Below are positions 10,238-22,000 of a stretch of 64,000 nt of DNA, piece after piece. The DNA comes from Phytophthora colocasiae (Eukaryota > Oomycota > Peronosporomycetes > Peronosporales > Peronosporaceae): positions 496,001-560,000 of the forward strand of contig JAGKQI010000043.1 in the NCBI GenBank assembly GCA_018806915.1, given 5' to 3'. Within the stretch, counting starts at the first letter, position 1. Each line of letters opens with the position of its first letter. Under the pieces are notes generated by a model. That model was not told the origin of the DNA, searched no databases, and worked only from the letters and a program-made list of their open reading frames with translations. Position numbers and translations under genes: made by a program.

Positions 10238-10775
10238 ACTATAGCTGGTGGATTGTAGCCCCTCGAAATAAGTCGACCAATTTTTTTGCCCCGTTTTGGT
10301 CCATCTGATTTTTTACTCTTTTTTTCTCGACTAGCGTAGCGTTTGCCATACGGTCGCCATGGCGCCACGAATCAAATCTTCAGCTGAGAAGCTTATGTTT
10401 GGCATGAAGCCCTCGCCGTATTGATAATCACACAGTTATGCCGTTGCGAGCCCCCTCCTTCCAGCGATAAACACTGAAAATCCATGGCAGTGCATGCACT
10501 TGACCCATCGTCAAGGTGTCGTGACGCCACCAAAATATGTGTGCTACACCAGTGAAGCCACTTATGATGCATTCTCATTGGCCGGTGCCAATTTTGCCCT
10601 ATCCGCGACTGAGGAGGGGGAGCAAGCAAAGGCACAAGGAGAAAAGGAGCGTCGAGCGTTCACTCGCGCAGACGACAGCAGGCACGAGCTGCCACTAGCG
10701 TCAGTCGAAAGGAGGAGGCACTCACTCTCGAGGGGGAACCCGCAACGCCAAGTGACAACCCAAAAGCGGAAACCA
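10238..10775. promoter_or_regulatory. Shared upstream region of the peptidase and myosin genes
   Basis: 538 bp separate the two divergent start codons, so both promoters must lie here or overlap. T-runs occur near 10280-10325 on the peptidase side. No clear oomycete initiator is found beside either ATG. Confidence 0.4.
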
Positions 10776-13700
10776 ATGGAAGGAATTAAGGTGCAATTTT
10801 TGCAAAGCAATCTTGCCCCCCCTGTCGCTTTAAGCTAAGTGCTAAACCTGTTATGCAACTGTATTAGGTATACGCCCCAGACACAGATCACGTATGGCTA
10901 CCTGGTGTGATCTGTGGTGCTAGTGGCGAAGGAAAAAAGCTCACAGTACGGTTAGATGAAGTCGTAGGCCCCAAGGACGCGTCTGTCCTGGAGCAGATCC
11001 CATCTGAGCGTGAGCTCCACGCGTTCGCTGGCTCACAACGTGAAGTGAACCTCACAGATGCGTCCGTTCTGGAGGCGCTTAACGCCAAGAACACATCGGT
11101 CGAGTCTGGAGACAACAAACCATCGCTGCCTTTACAAAACACAAGCGAGAGTGCCAATGGTTTTGACGATATGATTCTCATTGACCATTTGCACGAAGCG
11201 TCCATCCTCTTCAACCTTCGAAGGAGGTTTTTCCGTCGATTGCCATGTACGTTGCCATTTAAACAAGTGATTGCGTCATTTATGCTGTTGTCACTGACAC
11301 TTATTTATTGTTTAAAATGTGTAGATACTTATACTGGTCGCATTTGTATCGCTGTGAATCCGTATCAATGGCTTGATCTATATTCCAAAGCAACTATGGA
11401 GAAGTTTAGTGACGGCAAGCGAGACAACAAACCCCCGCACGTCTACGCCGTGTCAATGGAGGCTTTTTTCAACATGAGACAAAAGCAGGAAAACCAGAGT
11501 ATTTTGGTGTCAGGGGAGTCTGGAGCTGGTAAAACCGAGACGACGAAGATTGTTATGAGTCACTTGGCAGCTCTTGCCACCAACTCGAACTCCAAAGTCA
11601 TCCAGCAGATTATCCAAGCCAATCCTCTTCTTGAGTCTTTCGGCAATGCCAAAACGGTGCGCAATGACAATTCCAGTCGTTTCGGTAAATTCACGGAACT
11701 CCAGTTCACTATTGAGGGTCAACTGATCGGTGCCAGGTCGCGTACGTATCTATTGGAAAAGAGTCGCGTCACAACGCAAGCTGATGGAGAACGCAATTTC
11801 CACATTTTTTACCAATTGCTGGCACAACGTAAACAATTTCCAGAACTTGAGCTGGATATGGTGAACTCGTTCAAGTATGTGTCGGAACTGGCAGAAGCTC
11901 CCGGTGGAGACGAAGAGGGCGATCTCAGTCGCACACGAGAGGCTTTGGAGCTTGTGGGCATTGAACAGCCTTTGCAACAGGAGATTATCCAGATTTTGGG
12001 CGCTGTATTGCATCTGGGTGAAACGGAATTCACCACGCGGAATGGAGACGTGGATGCCTCGCAACTGGTGGATCTTAAACACTTTGCAGTCGCTTGCCGT
12101 CTGCTTGGTGTTGAGGTGGACGCTTTGGAGCGTGCGGTGTGCAACCGTAATGTCTTTGTGGGCCGTGAAGTGATTCTCAAGCCGATGACACACGACCAAG
12201 CGGCCGATTGTCGCGATGCATTGGCGAAGAGTTTGTACTCGAAGCTTTTCTTGTGGCTGGTGGAGCAGATTAACCAGACTATTGGCGTGAAAATCAAGGG
12301 TGCCGGCTCTTTTATTGGTATTCTGGATATCTTCGGTTTTGAGCACTTTGAGACCAACTCGTTCGAGCAGTTCTGCATTAACTACGCCAACGAGAAACTG
12401 CAGCAGAAGTTCGTGCAGGATGTGCTGAAGACGGTGCAGATCGAGTACGAGGAGGAGAACATTTCGTGGTCGCACATTACGTTCGCAGACAACCAGGACG
12501 TGCTGAATCTCATCGAAGGCCGCTTGGGTGTCATCAGCTTCTTGAACGAGGAATCGCTGCTTGCCACTGGAACGGACGCATCGTTCGCTAGCAAATTGGG
12601 AGCCGTGATGGAGAACAACCCCCTGCTGGAGACACCTCGTCTCAATAAGTGCGCCTTCTCCATCTACCACTACGCTGGTAAGGTGACGTATGATGCTACT
12701 GGCTTCCTTGACAAACACCGCGACGCTATCCTCCCGGATATTAAGCAGTGTATGAGTAAGTCGAAGCTCAAGATCCTGTCGAAGATGTTCACCGACGACG
12801 TGAACTCCAGCACCGCCAGCACCAGTTCTTCGAATGCTCGTGGCCGAACACGCAGCAGCAGCACTAAGAAGGGCGGTCATGCCCAGACACGCCGGACTAC
12901 GGTTGGCACGCAGTTCAAAGAGAGTTTGTCGCAACTCATGGAGAAGATCGGCCTTACGGAGGTTCACTACGTGCGTTGTCTCAAGCCAAATCCACTCAAG
13001 AGTGCGAACTGCTTCGCTCACGGTGACATTGTAAGCCAATTGCGGTGCGCCGGCGTCATTGAGGCCATCCGTGTGTCTCGCAGCGCGTACCCGAGCCGCA
13101 TGCCCCATCTGGAGTGCGTCAAGAAGTTCCGCGTGCTGCTTACGGGTGCAGTCCCTACGCAGAACAAGTTTATCAGTGACTCGGACACGGAGCATATCAA
13201 GTCTCAGTGCGAGGAGCTAATGGAGAAGCTACTGCCTGGCCGCAACATCCAGGATTACCAGGTGGGTCTTACCCGTGTATATTTCCGCGAAGGAGTTCTG
13301 GAGGAACTGGAGACCAAGCGCGGTTGGGCTCTACGCAAGTACGCTATTGTATTGCAGAAGAATGTGCGCTGCTGGCTGATGCGTCGCCGATTCCTGCGTC
13401 AGAAGCAACAGATCGTGGTCATCCAGAAGTACTGGCGGCGCTACGTGGTGCACAAGCGCTACCTGACGCTTCGCAGAGGTGTGGTGCTCCTGCAGGCCCA
13501 GGCTCGTGGTAACTCGGCGCGCAAGATGTACCGTGTGCTCAAGTTCGACTACTGCATCGTGCGTTTCCAGGCGTACTGCCGCATGCATACCGAGCGCCAA
13601 AACTACTTGAAGAAGCTGGCTGCTATTCGAAGGCTGCAGGGATTCTTCCGCTTCTCGCTGTTGCGTCTGGTGTTCCTGCGCAAAATGGAGAAGGAAAAGG

Positions 13701-15043
13701 CGTACAAGGAACTCGGATCCAAGGTAGCACAGCTCCAAATGAAACTGGACAGGAAACAGGTTCACACTGGCGCCAAGGTGTCGCCTTCAGGCAAGAACCG
13801 GTCTCTCAGTCCGTCAGACGTCCCACATGCGTCCGGCCCAGGCAGTGATCGGGGCACCAACAGTAGCAGTTCGACCCGTGGGTCGATGATTAACAGTCGG
13901 TTCAGTGGCACGAGTGGCATCCTCGATGAAAGCCACGAAGTGATCACTGCGCTTCACGAAGAGAACGAGAAGTTGCGTCAGCAGTTGGAGAAGCAGGAGG
14001 CAGAGATTCAGAAGCTCAAGACGGAGAACCGGACTCTCAAGAATTGGCAGCAATCTAAGGAGGTGGGCGAACAGGTGCAGAAGCTTGCCCACCGCGACCA
14101 GGAGAGCAAGGATCTGACGTATCTGGCTGCGATCGAGACGGAGTATGAGAAGCTGCGCTCGTACATTTGCGAGTCGCGTGAACTACCGACGGATATTGGC
14201 AGTATCACTCAGGTGAACAATGCAGCGCCCCCTACTGGTGGTGGTCGCGGCTCATTGACCTCGTTGTCGTCAGACAAGTCTCTTCTTGCTACGGCTGCTG
14301 CGAATGGAATTATGGACCAGAAGTCAGCTGAGGCGCACCACTTGCTACTGAAGAGTGCTGCACGTATTGCACACGCCAAGAGCAAAGTGTCAAGCAAAGG
14401 CAATGCTCGTCGCGTCAAGGACCACTGGGAGGAGATCCGCAATTACCCGCCCCCGATGCACTACACGCTGGGCTCTGTACCATGGAAGCGGCTGCTCACG
14501 GACTGGGCCCAGGGCAACCCGAAGAAGCTAGACTACATGACGCGTTGGCTCAAGAACGTCCTGGACGGCGGTCCTATTGTATCTGACACGTTCCCCATGG
14601 GCGTGGAGCTCAAGTACGTTACCCCGATGATGCTGGATGGGTTTATGCAGTTGGTGATCCCCAAACTGTCCGAGCGGCCAGATATCCAGGTGCATGTGCA
14701 CACGAAGGAGTTTATTGGCACGAGCATGCGGATCACGTTGTCCCAATTGGAGCAGCAGACTACCGGTAGTCAGCGGTCGGCCGGTGCTCAACGTGTAGAG
14801 CGTTCTGCACCGATGGAGGTGGAGGATTTCCAGCGCATCTCAATCCTCGCCAACTCTAATAGCCGCAGTTCCAGCAGTCGAATGTCCGCATCAACGTTGA
14901 GTCTGTCGCCGATGGAGTCGAGTTCGGCCATTTCGTCCGGCAGTCCAAGCAGCTACCGGTCCAGTATCTTCCGCTCGGGTCGTAGCAACCACAGCGGGGA
15001 AAACCACAACCCGCGCAACTCGTTCTTCCATCGGAACAAGTGA
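10776..15043 (+). CDS. Unconventional myosin heavy chain, three exons
   Basis: Actin-based ATPase motor. Exons read as 10776-10790, 10868-11246 and 11325-15043 (1370 residues). The first exon gives only MEGIK, joined to VYAPDTDHVWLPG, the usual SH3-like start. The 78-bp second intron is a multiple of three and so leaves the frame open; removing it yields PYTYTGRICIAVNPYQ, as expected in motors. Motifs: P-loop GESGAGKTE (about residue 195), switch I NDNSSRFGKF, switch II DIFGFEHF (about 466), the actin-contact LMEKIGLTEVHYVRCLKPN, and a lysine/serine-rich loop 2. Several IQ-like repeats follow (about 800-920), then a short coiled coil near 1003-1042. The globular tail contains HWEEIRNYPPPMHYTLGSVP and a Ser-rich end. 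The tail matches no textbook cargo domain that I can name, so the class is left open; oomycete myosins often have lineage-specific tails. Confidence 0.93.
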
Positions 15044-15208
15044 ACGTAGATCGAGTGGCGACCTATGGATAGGTATGTGTTTAGTGGTAGATTGGGGAGC
15101 CATGAGTGACACCTGGAACGGCTCTGGTGGCGACGACGAGCCTCAAATCTTCTTCGTCGTCTCAGAGCCAACAGGACACTAACAGAAGGACAGATTGATC
15201 ATACTTTG

Positions 15209-15469
15209 ATGAAGTCGCATGTGTCTCTGATGTGGAAGGTGGTGGTAACGCTCACTTGTTCGTTCTCGACAGTCTCTGGCTTACAGCCAACAATAACGAA
15301 GGTGGATCGCCTCGGCACACCAGCGTTCGTGTTTGATCTTGGAGAAACGGGAAGTCTACACTGGACTGAGGTGAGCTTAGTTTTCTCTGGAGCTAGACTC
15401 ACGCATGCGTGCGCGTCCAGCTCTGGCCAGTGGACAGAGATTGAGTCGGTGAGTGCATGTAGTGGCTGA
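15209..15469 (+). CDS. Possible small secreted protein or gene fragment
   Basis: 86 codons from the ATG at 15209. The start MKSHVSLMWKVVVTLTCSFS resembles a signal peptide with a cleavage site near SGLQP. It continues TKVDRLGTPAFVFDLGE, slightly like the first strand of the alanine racemase/D-threonine aldolase N-terminal fold (TPALVLDL), but nothing after it supports that. Most likely a remnant or a spurious frame. Confidence 0.25.
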   Translation: MKSHVSLMWKVVVTLTCSFSTVSGLQPTITKVDRLGTPAFVFDLGETGSLHWTEVSLVFSGARLTHACASSSGQWTEIESVSACSG

Positions 15470-15574
15470 AGAACTCCACTGCTAACATGAAGGACAGCCT
15501 GTGATATGACGTTGATGAAGCAGGAGACGTCCACCTTCCTGAATCATTGCGAGTTATTCTAGAAGCTGGAACAG

Positions 15575-15642
15575 ACATCGAGGTGTCAGTGTTTACCGTT
15601 GCAAAACTCGTGTTGCAGCGGTAAACACTGACACCTCGATGT
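15575..15642. repeat. Near-perfect hairpin (inverted repeat)
   Basis: The 24-bp arm 15575-15598 is exactly the reverse complement of 15619-15642. The pairing extends inward (TTGCAA against TTGCAG) with one mismatch, leaving an 8-nt loop AACTCGTG. It lies in a 1.2-kb non-coding gap between myosin and the second Myb gene. Confidence 0.85.
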
Positions 15643-16248
15643 CTCAAGACACGTCGAAGCTGCAGGAATTCAACTAGCTTTCCGACACGGTTTCAATCCG
15701 TCTTAACACATTGTACTTGCCAAGTTGGGGAGAATATCTTTCTTGACGGTGTGAGCTCATTCATTCGCGTCGGCAGTGGCTAATGACAGAAATGGCTAAA
15801 CCAGAGGCAGTACGTGTCGAGCCCACCGAAAACTGCACCAGATGTACACTTACCCGATCTTTTGGGTTACCACGACCACGGCTTCCACGCCGGCAACAAG
15901 TCCTCGTCGCTGGCCTCAGTCGTGGCAAATGAGACTCATCTGGTCACGTGCTGGTCAGCTTTCGCTGGAGTTTTTCAGCCTTCTGTGTTCAAATATCTGG
16001 ACTGCAGACCCATCAAACACGGTTTTGCCTACCGAAATAACGTGTGTAGTCTGCTACATTTACTATGCGCTGAGAAGAAGAACAGCACTGGGCATTACGG
16101 AATGAAACCTTCCATCAAGCCCCTGACACGGTGGTGTATGTGGCCCAGAGTCTCCGCACGCGTGTTGACCGATCAAGCCTGTCCCAGCGTCTTTGTCCTG
16201 TTACTGAGTGTCGTCCTCGACATCACCAGTCATTCTTCAATTTCCCTC
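15643..16248. other. Upstream region of the second Myb gene
   Basis: The Myb frame stays open here back to 15814, but the residues show no domain and no similarity to the first Myb protein, so I treat it as leader or promoter. An upstream exon cannot be excluded. No clear initiator motif was found. Confidence 0.35.
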
Positions 16249-16932
16249 ATGGCAGCCATCTCAGCAGCACGAGCCTCAACCAGCTTTTCAACTGACAGCA
16301 CGACATCTCCCATGATGCCTTCCCCGATCTCCACTTCAACTATCAGCCCACCGAAAGTCAACACCAGCAGAAACACTTACCCAATTCGAGCAGTAGGTGT
16401 TTGGTCCAGTGACGAGCACGATCGGTTCCTCGAAGCACTCAAGAAATACCCGCAAGGACCTTGGAAAGCTATTACGGAGTACGTCGGTACTCGATCTGTC
16501 CGTCAGGTACAAACTCACGCACAGAAATACCAGGAAAAAGTCTCTCGCCGCCTCCACGGGATTCAGACTGGCAAGGCCATTCGCCTTCGTCGTGAACACC
16601 GTATCGACCACGACGTGTTGGCTCTACACACTCTCATCAGTATGCCGCCCGAGCTGCGAAACAGACACGCACGGCGAAGTCATTTCCACGGGGTTAAACC
16701 AGTTCCGATCGTGGAATCTCCTGACCAAGTGAAGACGTTAGAGTTGTTCCAACGTCCAACAATTGAGCTGAAGGAAGAAGTGTTCTGTCCGATAACTGAT
16801 GTCAATGGAACTTCACCGTCCTCGGTGTCGTCGTCACTCCTATTCGATGACTCGATCTTCGCTCTTATGGACGTGGACGACCTCCCGACTTTGAGCGAGT
16901 CGCTAGATTTCTTCATCGAGAGCTTTGCCTAA
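16249..16932 (+). CDS. SHAQKYF-type Myb transcription factor, paralogue of the 3622 gene
   Basis: 227 residues from the ATG at 16249 (MAAISAARAST). The frame extends 435 bp further upstream, but that part does not resemble the paralogue. A Ser/Thr/Pro-rich leader precedes one Myb repeat (about residues 46-95): GVWSSDEHDRFLEALKKYP, then VQTHAQKYQEKVSRRLHG. Gln replaces the Tyr/Phe that ends the class motif. The region after the domain (RREHRIDHDVLALHTL) and the acidic tail (LPTLSESLDFFIESFA) parallel the first protein, pointing to a conserved C-terminal contact site. It is expected to be a nuclear DNA-binding regulator. The two genes flank a conserved block of three other genes in opposite orientation, so they may be old duplicates. 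Confidence 0.85.
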   Translation: MAAISAARASTSFSTDSTTSPMMPSPISTSTISPPKVNTSRNTYPIRAVGVWSSDEHDRFLEALKKYPQGPWKAITEYVGTRSVRQVQTHAQKYQEKVSRRLHGIQTGKAIRLRREHRIDHDVLALHTLISMPPELRNRHARRSHFHGVKPVPIVESPDQVKTLELFQRPTIELKEEVFCPITDVNGTSPSSVSSSLLFDDSIFALMDVDDLPTLSESLDFFIESFA

Positions 16933-16996
16933 GATGAAAGCAATTCTCAGTCGCGTGTTTAATTGTACATTCAACTTCGTCCTACATGATTAAGGT

Positions 16997-17032
16997 GAAT
17001 TTTCTTTTTGACATTTTGAAGGTTAAAAGGTG
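16997..17032 (-). repeat. Solo end of the downstream Tc1/mariner-type element
   Basis: 36 bp reading GAATTTTCTTTTTGACATTT and onward, identical to the right end of the element at 17669-18666 and followed by TA. No partner end or internal sequence lies to its left, so it is a truncated remnant. Confidence 0.75.
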
Positions 17033-17034
17033 TA

Positions 17035-17666
17035 CTACTCTGTCCCGAAAAAGTTACACGGTTCGGCTTTACACCACAATTATACTTGCTTTTACTATAC
17101 CTACAAATCCCTGTGATAGAGACAGGACCTCAGCAGCTCTACTTGAGCTTCGGTGCTCAGGGGATGTATTCCCTCCTTCTCCAGGTGAACGTTTCCCATG
17201 TGAACAGGTTTGAAGTCGTCCCCACCTTTCTCCTCAATGCACTGATTCATTGTCGTCAGCAAGCTCTGGAACGGGGCGTTTATAGTAGCTGGCGGAAGCT
17301 CCCAATACCCTGCATCAACAATTGCAATGATCAAATTCGTCGGCCACCAGTGCTAGAGCGGGCTCCCCCGACGGAGAGACTCAAGACGGCGGAAACCACG
17401 CGGCTGCAGTCCTCTTCGCTCGGTTCTTTTGTGGCATGGGAGACGATGGGGTGGGGTGGGCGAAATCTTTAATGTGCATCTCTCGCACCAGCAGATAAGA
17501 CCCCAGATCGCCACTAAATTAGCTGATTCGCGGTCAATTTTGCGGCTCACGGCGAGCTGCGCACGTGCGCCCTATTCATTTCTGCCAATTAAACGCACTG
17601 ATTGCGCGTTTCAGCGAATCAAAGTTAGGAAAAGCACTTTCGTGCAACATTTCCGGGACAGAGTAG
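17035..17666 (-). mobile_element. Short mariner-like element (deletion derivative)
   Basis: 632 bp between TA dinucleotides (17033-17034 and 17667-17668). The ends are inverted and start CTACTCTGTCCCG; about 26 bp match with three mismatches. It retains only a transposase end on the minus strand. It sits exactly at the TA between two opposed ends of another Tc1-like family, so it inserted into an existing transposon junction. Confidence 0.7.
17101..17334 (-). pseudogene. C-terminal fragment of a mariner-type transposase
   Basis: About 77 codons reading IIAIVDAGYWELPPATINAP and ending in a stop at 17101. The run of short helices after the catalytic core, including GNVHLEKEGIHPLSTEA, resembles the end of oomycete mariner-like transposases. 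The catalytic residues are absent. The assignment rests partly on its position inside the 632-bp element. Confidence 0.45.
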
Positions 17667-17668
17667 TA

Positions 17669-18666
17669 CACCTTTTAACCTTCAAAATGTCAAAAAGAAA
17701 ATTCAATACGTCAAAACGTAAATTCAAAACGACACAGGCGTACAAAACCAATATTATATTGTCATCACTAAAGACAGGGTATTATCAACTAAAGGGGTTT
17801 TTAATGGCGGGAAGGAACGGCGCCAAAACTGCTGGACGGTGTTGATTCTAGCGCTCCATCCAACAATCGCCCCACGCTTCCGTGGTCCTAACACATTCTC
17901 TAATACTACGTTCAAGAAGCAAGCTACCCTCCACTACGAATCTTCTATGCTGTACGATGAAGCAACCATCAAGCGCGTTCTGCGCGCCGCCAATGCTGGC
18001 AAAGACTGGAAGGATGTTGCGGTGAAAAGCGACGTTAATCTACGCTCGGCATACCGCTGGATTACCGCAGCACAAACTAACGATGACTGGGAGGCGTCGC
18101 CAAGAAAGCCTCGTGGTGGAAAACGCAACGCTAAGATCACGGAAGAGCACGTCGCCTACTTACTTCATCGCTGGACAACGTGGTGATTGTTGCTGATAAT
18201 GCTCCTTGCCATACTCACGTCGAAGACGTCTTCAAGGAAGACGAGTTTGCTGGCGCAGCACTCCTTCGGCTGGGGCCTTATTCCCCCATGCTTAATCCGA
18301 TCGAGAATTGTTTCTCCGTTTTCAAGTCAATGGTGAAGCGATTCTTGGCTCAGCACCGCAAAGCAATCCTCCAAGTACCGCCGCATCGAACAATCAAGGA
18401 GCATCGCGAGGAGTACCTTCTGATGGCTGCAGAACTAACTGTACTCATCGAGGAGGCAATCACTCCTCGGCTCTGTTCCAACTGTTCGCTGCACACGTTC
18501 AAGTTTCACGCAGCAGCTATCCAGATGAACGACATGCCTGTTGGTCATTAACCTTTGTAACCGAATTATAAGAATTTGGATCGACGCCCTTCTTTATCTG
18601 TGTCGTTTTGAATTTACGTTTTGACGTATTGAATTTTCTTTTTGACATTTTGAAGGTTAAAAGGTG
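17669..18666 (+). mobile_element. Tc1/IS630-type transposon, internally deleted
   Basis: 998 bp with perfect 68-bp terminal inverted repeats (17669-17736 and 18599-18666) starting CACCTTTTAACC, flanked by TA (17667-17668, 18667-18668). The interior encodes both ends of a transposase with the centre deleted. Perfect repeats suggest a recently mobilised non-autonomous copy. Confidence 0.88.
17839..18551 (+). pseudogene. IS630/Tc1-type transposase, two fragments
   Basis: The first fragment (to 18186) carries a helix-turn-helix start, with MLYDEATIKRVLRAANAG and DVNLRSAYRWITAAQ. The second, in another frame from about 18180, begins VVIVADNAPCHTHVEDVF, with the second catalytic Asp in ADNAPCH, and has LLRLGPYSPMLNPIENCFSV. 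This supplies the third acidic residue in the usual LNPIE setting. The block with the first catalytic Asp is missing, and the junction falls at HRWTT/LDNVV. It is inactive. Confidence 0.85.
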
Positions 18667-18763
18667 TAGTTGTGCTGAGCGCGAATATTTATCTGTAGGT
18701 TTGTTTCTTTCGTTTTCCTAAGAAGAAGTTCATACAATATACTTAACCCCTCCAACCCGGAGT

Positions 18764-18810
18764 GCTGCATAATGCAGCTTAGGCCTTTTTATTATGCTGC
18801 ATTATGCAGC
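18764..18810. repeat. Pair of 15-bp palindromes at the left piggyBac end
   Basis: GCTGCATAATGCAGC at 18764-18778 and GCTGCATTATGCAGC at 18796-18810, 17 bp apart. Related copies occur at about 21072-21086 (in the third intron), 22328-22341, 22350-22363, 22630-22645 and 22782-22796, all inside the element. They are likely binding sites for its transposase. Confidence 0.75.
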
Positions 18811-19077
18811 GTAACGTTGAATTTATCTTGATGTTTGTATGTGGAAAAAAATCACATGAATCGACGCATACTGAAATCAAGATGCAAAAATGATGGGCAA
18901 ATATCTTGCACCGAATACACTTCACGATTTGCCAGACATAAACGTTGTCTTTCATTTTTTCAGAAATATGATATTCAGCAGGATAGATATGCTCATGAGC
19001 AGGTAAATGTCGCAACAGTGGCGCCCGCCAACCATCCATTTCATTTCAGAACTCGCCGGCTCCCGCACAAACCACCC

Positions 19078-22000
19078 ATGCCAGTCACACGCGGGAAAAA
19101 CCTTCTCCGCGCTCGTGAGCTTTCTTTCAAGTCTGTTTGGCGCGAGCTTCGGGCACAAGGATGGACCTCAAGGAAGGCACCAGCGCGCAGTCTCGACGAT
19201 CGCTACCGGTATGTGAGACCAGGTGGCGACCCCAAGGGCGAAGAAGGCGTTGACTTCTTTATCGGCGCGGAGGCTGTGCTCGAGTACTACGTGAACTGTA
19301 CGTATACGATGTTTACTTCGTTTATATTGTAGACTGAATGCAATTTGGGCTCGTTATGTATAAAGGTTTGCCTCCTGTATCGATTACAGGTCCAGCTCCC
19401 GGACCAGCGCCAGCTTCAGTGCCCGCGCCAGCTTTAGCGGCCACGCCAGTTCTAGAGGACGCGCCAGCTCCAGCGGTCACAGGATCTCCAATGGCCACGT
19501 CGGCTGCCGTATCGACGACGCCAGTCATGCCCAGTCCCCACTCGCCTCAACCTTCGGTTGATAACCCAGCTGCGTTCACAACACCAGTGCGCGGCAAGGG
19601 CAAGCAAAGGCTTCGCTCTAATGGCCCAGCGAGAGGACGGCTTATCCCCACCTCTCCGCACGAAGTGATTGACCTCGAAGCCGTCTCCGAGGAGGATGAC
19701 GATGAAGTAGACGACGACGACGGTGACGAGGACTTCGTGGACGACGACATTGTTGGGAGTGTCAGTGATGCGGGAACTATTGAGTCTGTCGACGAGAGCT
19801 TCCAACCTGAGCTATGTAAGTGTCTGTACATGCGTTCTGTCGTGATGGTGTATGCTGACTCGTATGCTGTCTCTTATGTCAACTCTAATGCTGTCCCTTT
19901 GCCGACCCTTATGCTAACCCTTATGCCGACTGTTACGTTGACTCGTATGCTGAATATTTAGCAACCCGTGACGTGATGTCGGATCGAGTTGATGATCTCA
20001 ACCTGACCGCACCAGACGAAGACGCGAAGGACTTTGAGGTTATGGAGTCAGGTGACGAGGCAGCCAAGGACGACATGTTTGTTGATGACGATAATGCTGA
20101 CATTTTCCCGGGTGATGTCCACGAAATTGGTGAGTTGGTCGATGATGATGATGCAGAAGCTGATGTGGAGCACGAATTCCTGTTTGCCGAGCGGTTTTTG
20201 GATGACATTGGTGGGGTTCAAGAGGTTCTCGCTGGCAACCTGAAGAAGGAAGTGTTGAAGGACATGGCAAAGACTGGCTGGGAGGACGTCGTGCAACCGG
20301 ATACGCACGAGTACATGCAAACGCCATACGAGCCTGTTATAAACACGAGTAGCTATCCCGGCCTTCGGCAAGAATACTCAGGAGCAAGTGCCGATGCATT
20401 GAGGCGTGGCGAATCACCCCTGGCATTATTTTTTTACTTCATGCCGGTTCCTTTGTGGCAGCACATTGCAATGTGCACCAACGAGTATCGCAAGGAGATG
20501 ATACCTCAACGCGTGGATGAAGCACTACGAAGATACAAGAAAAGGCGCCGAGCTCACGCTTCTCTACCAAAGAAAACCCGACGAGACATTCTTCATGACT
20601 TGCAAAACGAGAAGACTATTCTGCCACACGAGATCTGTCGGCTCTTTGGATTACTCATTGCACGCGCGATTATGCCAAATCGCGAGAAGCTCGCGAACCA
20701 CTGGAAAACCACGGATGAAGGTGGCATTCCTCGCGGCACCTTTGGAGCCTTCCTTAGTCGAGATCGGTTTCAGCAGATATCCCGTAACCTGCACTTCAAC
20801 CCCAACAATCACGAGCAAGCGAAGCGAGACAGGGCTTGGAAGATCCGAAAACTGGTGGACGTGCTACAGACCACGTTTGAACGCGGGTATGTCGCCCCTG
20901 CGTATCTCGCTTTTGATGAAGCTATTTTGCCCAGTCGCAGCTCGTTCAACAAGATGCGCGTGTATCTAAAGGACAAGCTTCACAAGTGGGGCACAAAGCT
21001 CTTCATGCTATGCAGTGCGGTGACGGCGTACTGCATACGGTGAGTTTTTTTTTGGACCCAAAGTGTTGCTATGCAGCATTATGCAGTTTAAAACTGACGT
21101 TTTTTCAATTCTTACGCTGCATCTATTCAGCTTCGAAGTGTACTGTGGCAAGAAACAACACGCTAGTGACGCCCATAACCCCGACATGAAGTCCGGACCT
21201 GCAGCAGTAGTGCGTAATTTGTTGGCAGTGTTTGGTCCAGGATCCAACCAGCGTGGCATGCGTTTGGTGGTCGTGGATAGATTTTATACATCGGTCGCGT
21301 TGGCGATACAGCTCCTGCTGATGGGATTCTATTGCGTGGGCACGATCATGACAAACAGAGTTGGCTACTGCAACGAGGTCATTGAAAAAAAGAAGAGTCG
21401 ACCAAAAGAAATTGATCGGGGGTCCTACAAAATAGCAAAGTCCAAGCTCGTTCCCGGTATGACCGCGATATCCTGGTGGGATTCAAGGCCTGTACACTTC
21501 CTAAGTACTGGTGGGAGTCTGGAGCTAGATCGAGTGGCTCGACGGGATTCGTCTGGCAAGCAGCATGAAGTTCCCTGCCCCCGCGTGATCAAAGACTACC
21601 ATGCTTACATGGGGGGCGTGGACGTTCATGATCAGCTCCGCCTACAGCGCTACTCGCTGCAGCGTGCAGTTCGTTTCCAAAAGTACTACAAGTCGCTTGC
21701 CCTTGGGCTAATCGATATGGCGATTGTAAATGGGTACATTATTCACAAGCAGTTCTACAAGGACAAGGAAGGAAAACCTTTGTCGCACGTCGCCTACATG
21801 AAGACATTGCATTTGCAGTTGTGCCAGCTTCAAGCGTCTGACATGTACGAGGGCAACGAGTTTGGCGTACAGCCAATAGCTACAGCAGAACAACCCCAGC
21901 CGCTGCGATCTAGCAATGGTGAGAGTGAGCACACCGTCCGGCAGCTGCAGCGTTTTCGAAACCAAACGACCCAGAATAAGCGATATCGTTATGCGTGCAA

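Noticed and set aside
11750..13195. 481-codon frame antisense to the myosin gene
   Set aside because: It mirrors the sense codons (biased third positions leave the antisense frame open) and has no recognisable domain; the myosin motor is certain.
15814..16248. N-terminal extension of the second Myb protein
   Set aside because: The frame is open, but the residues lack similarity to the paralogue and have no domain; the ATG at 16249 gives a normal-sized protein.
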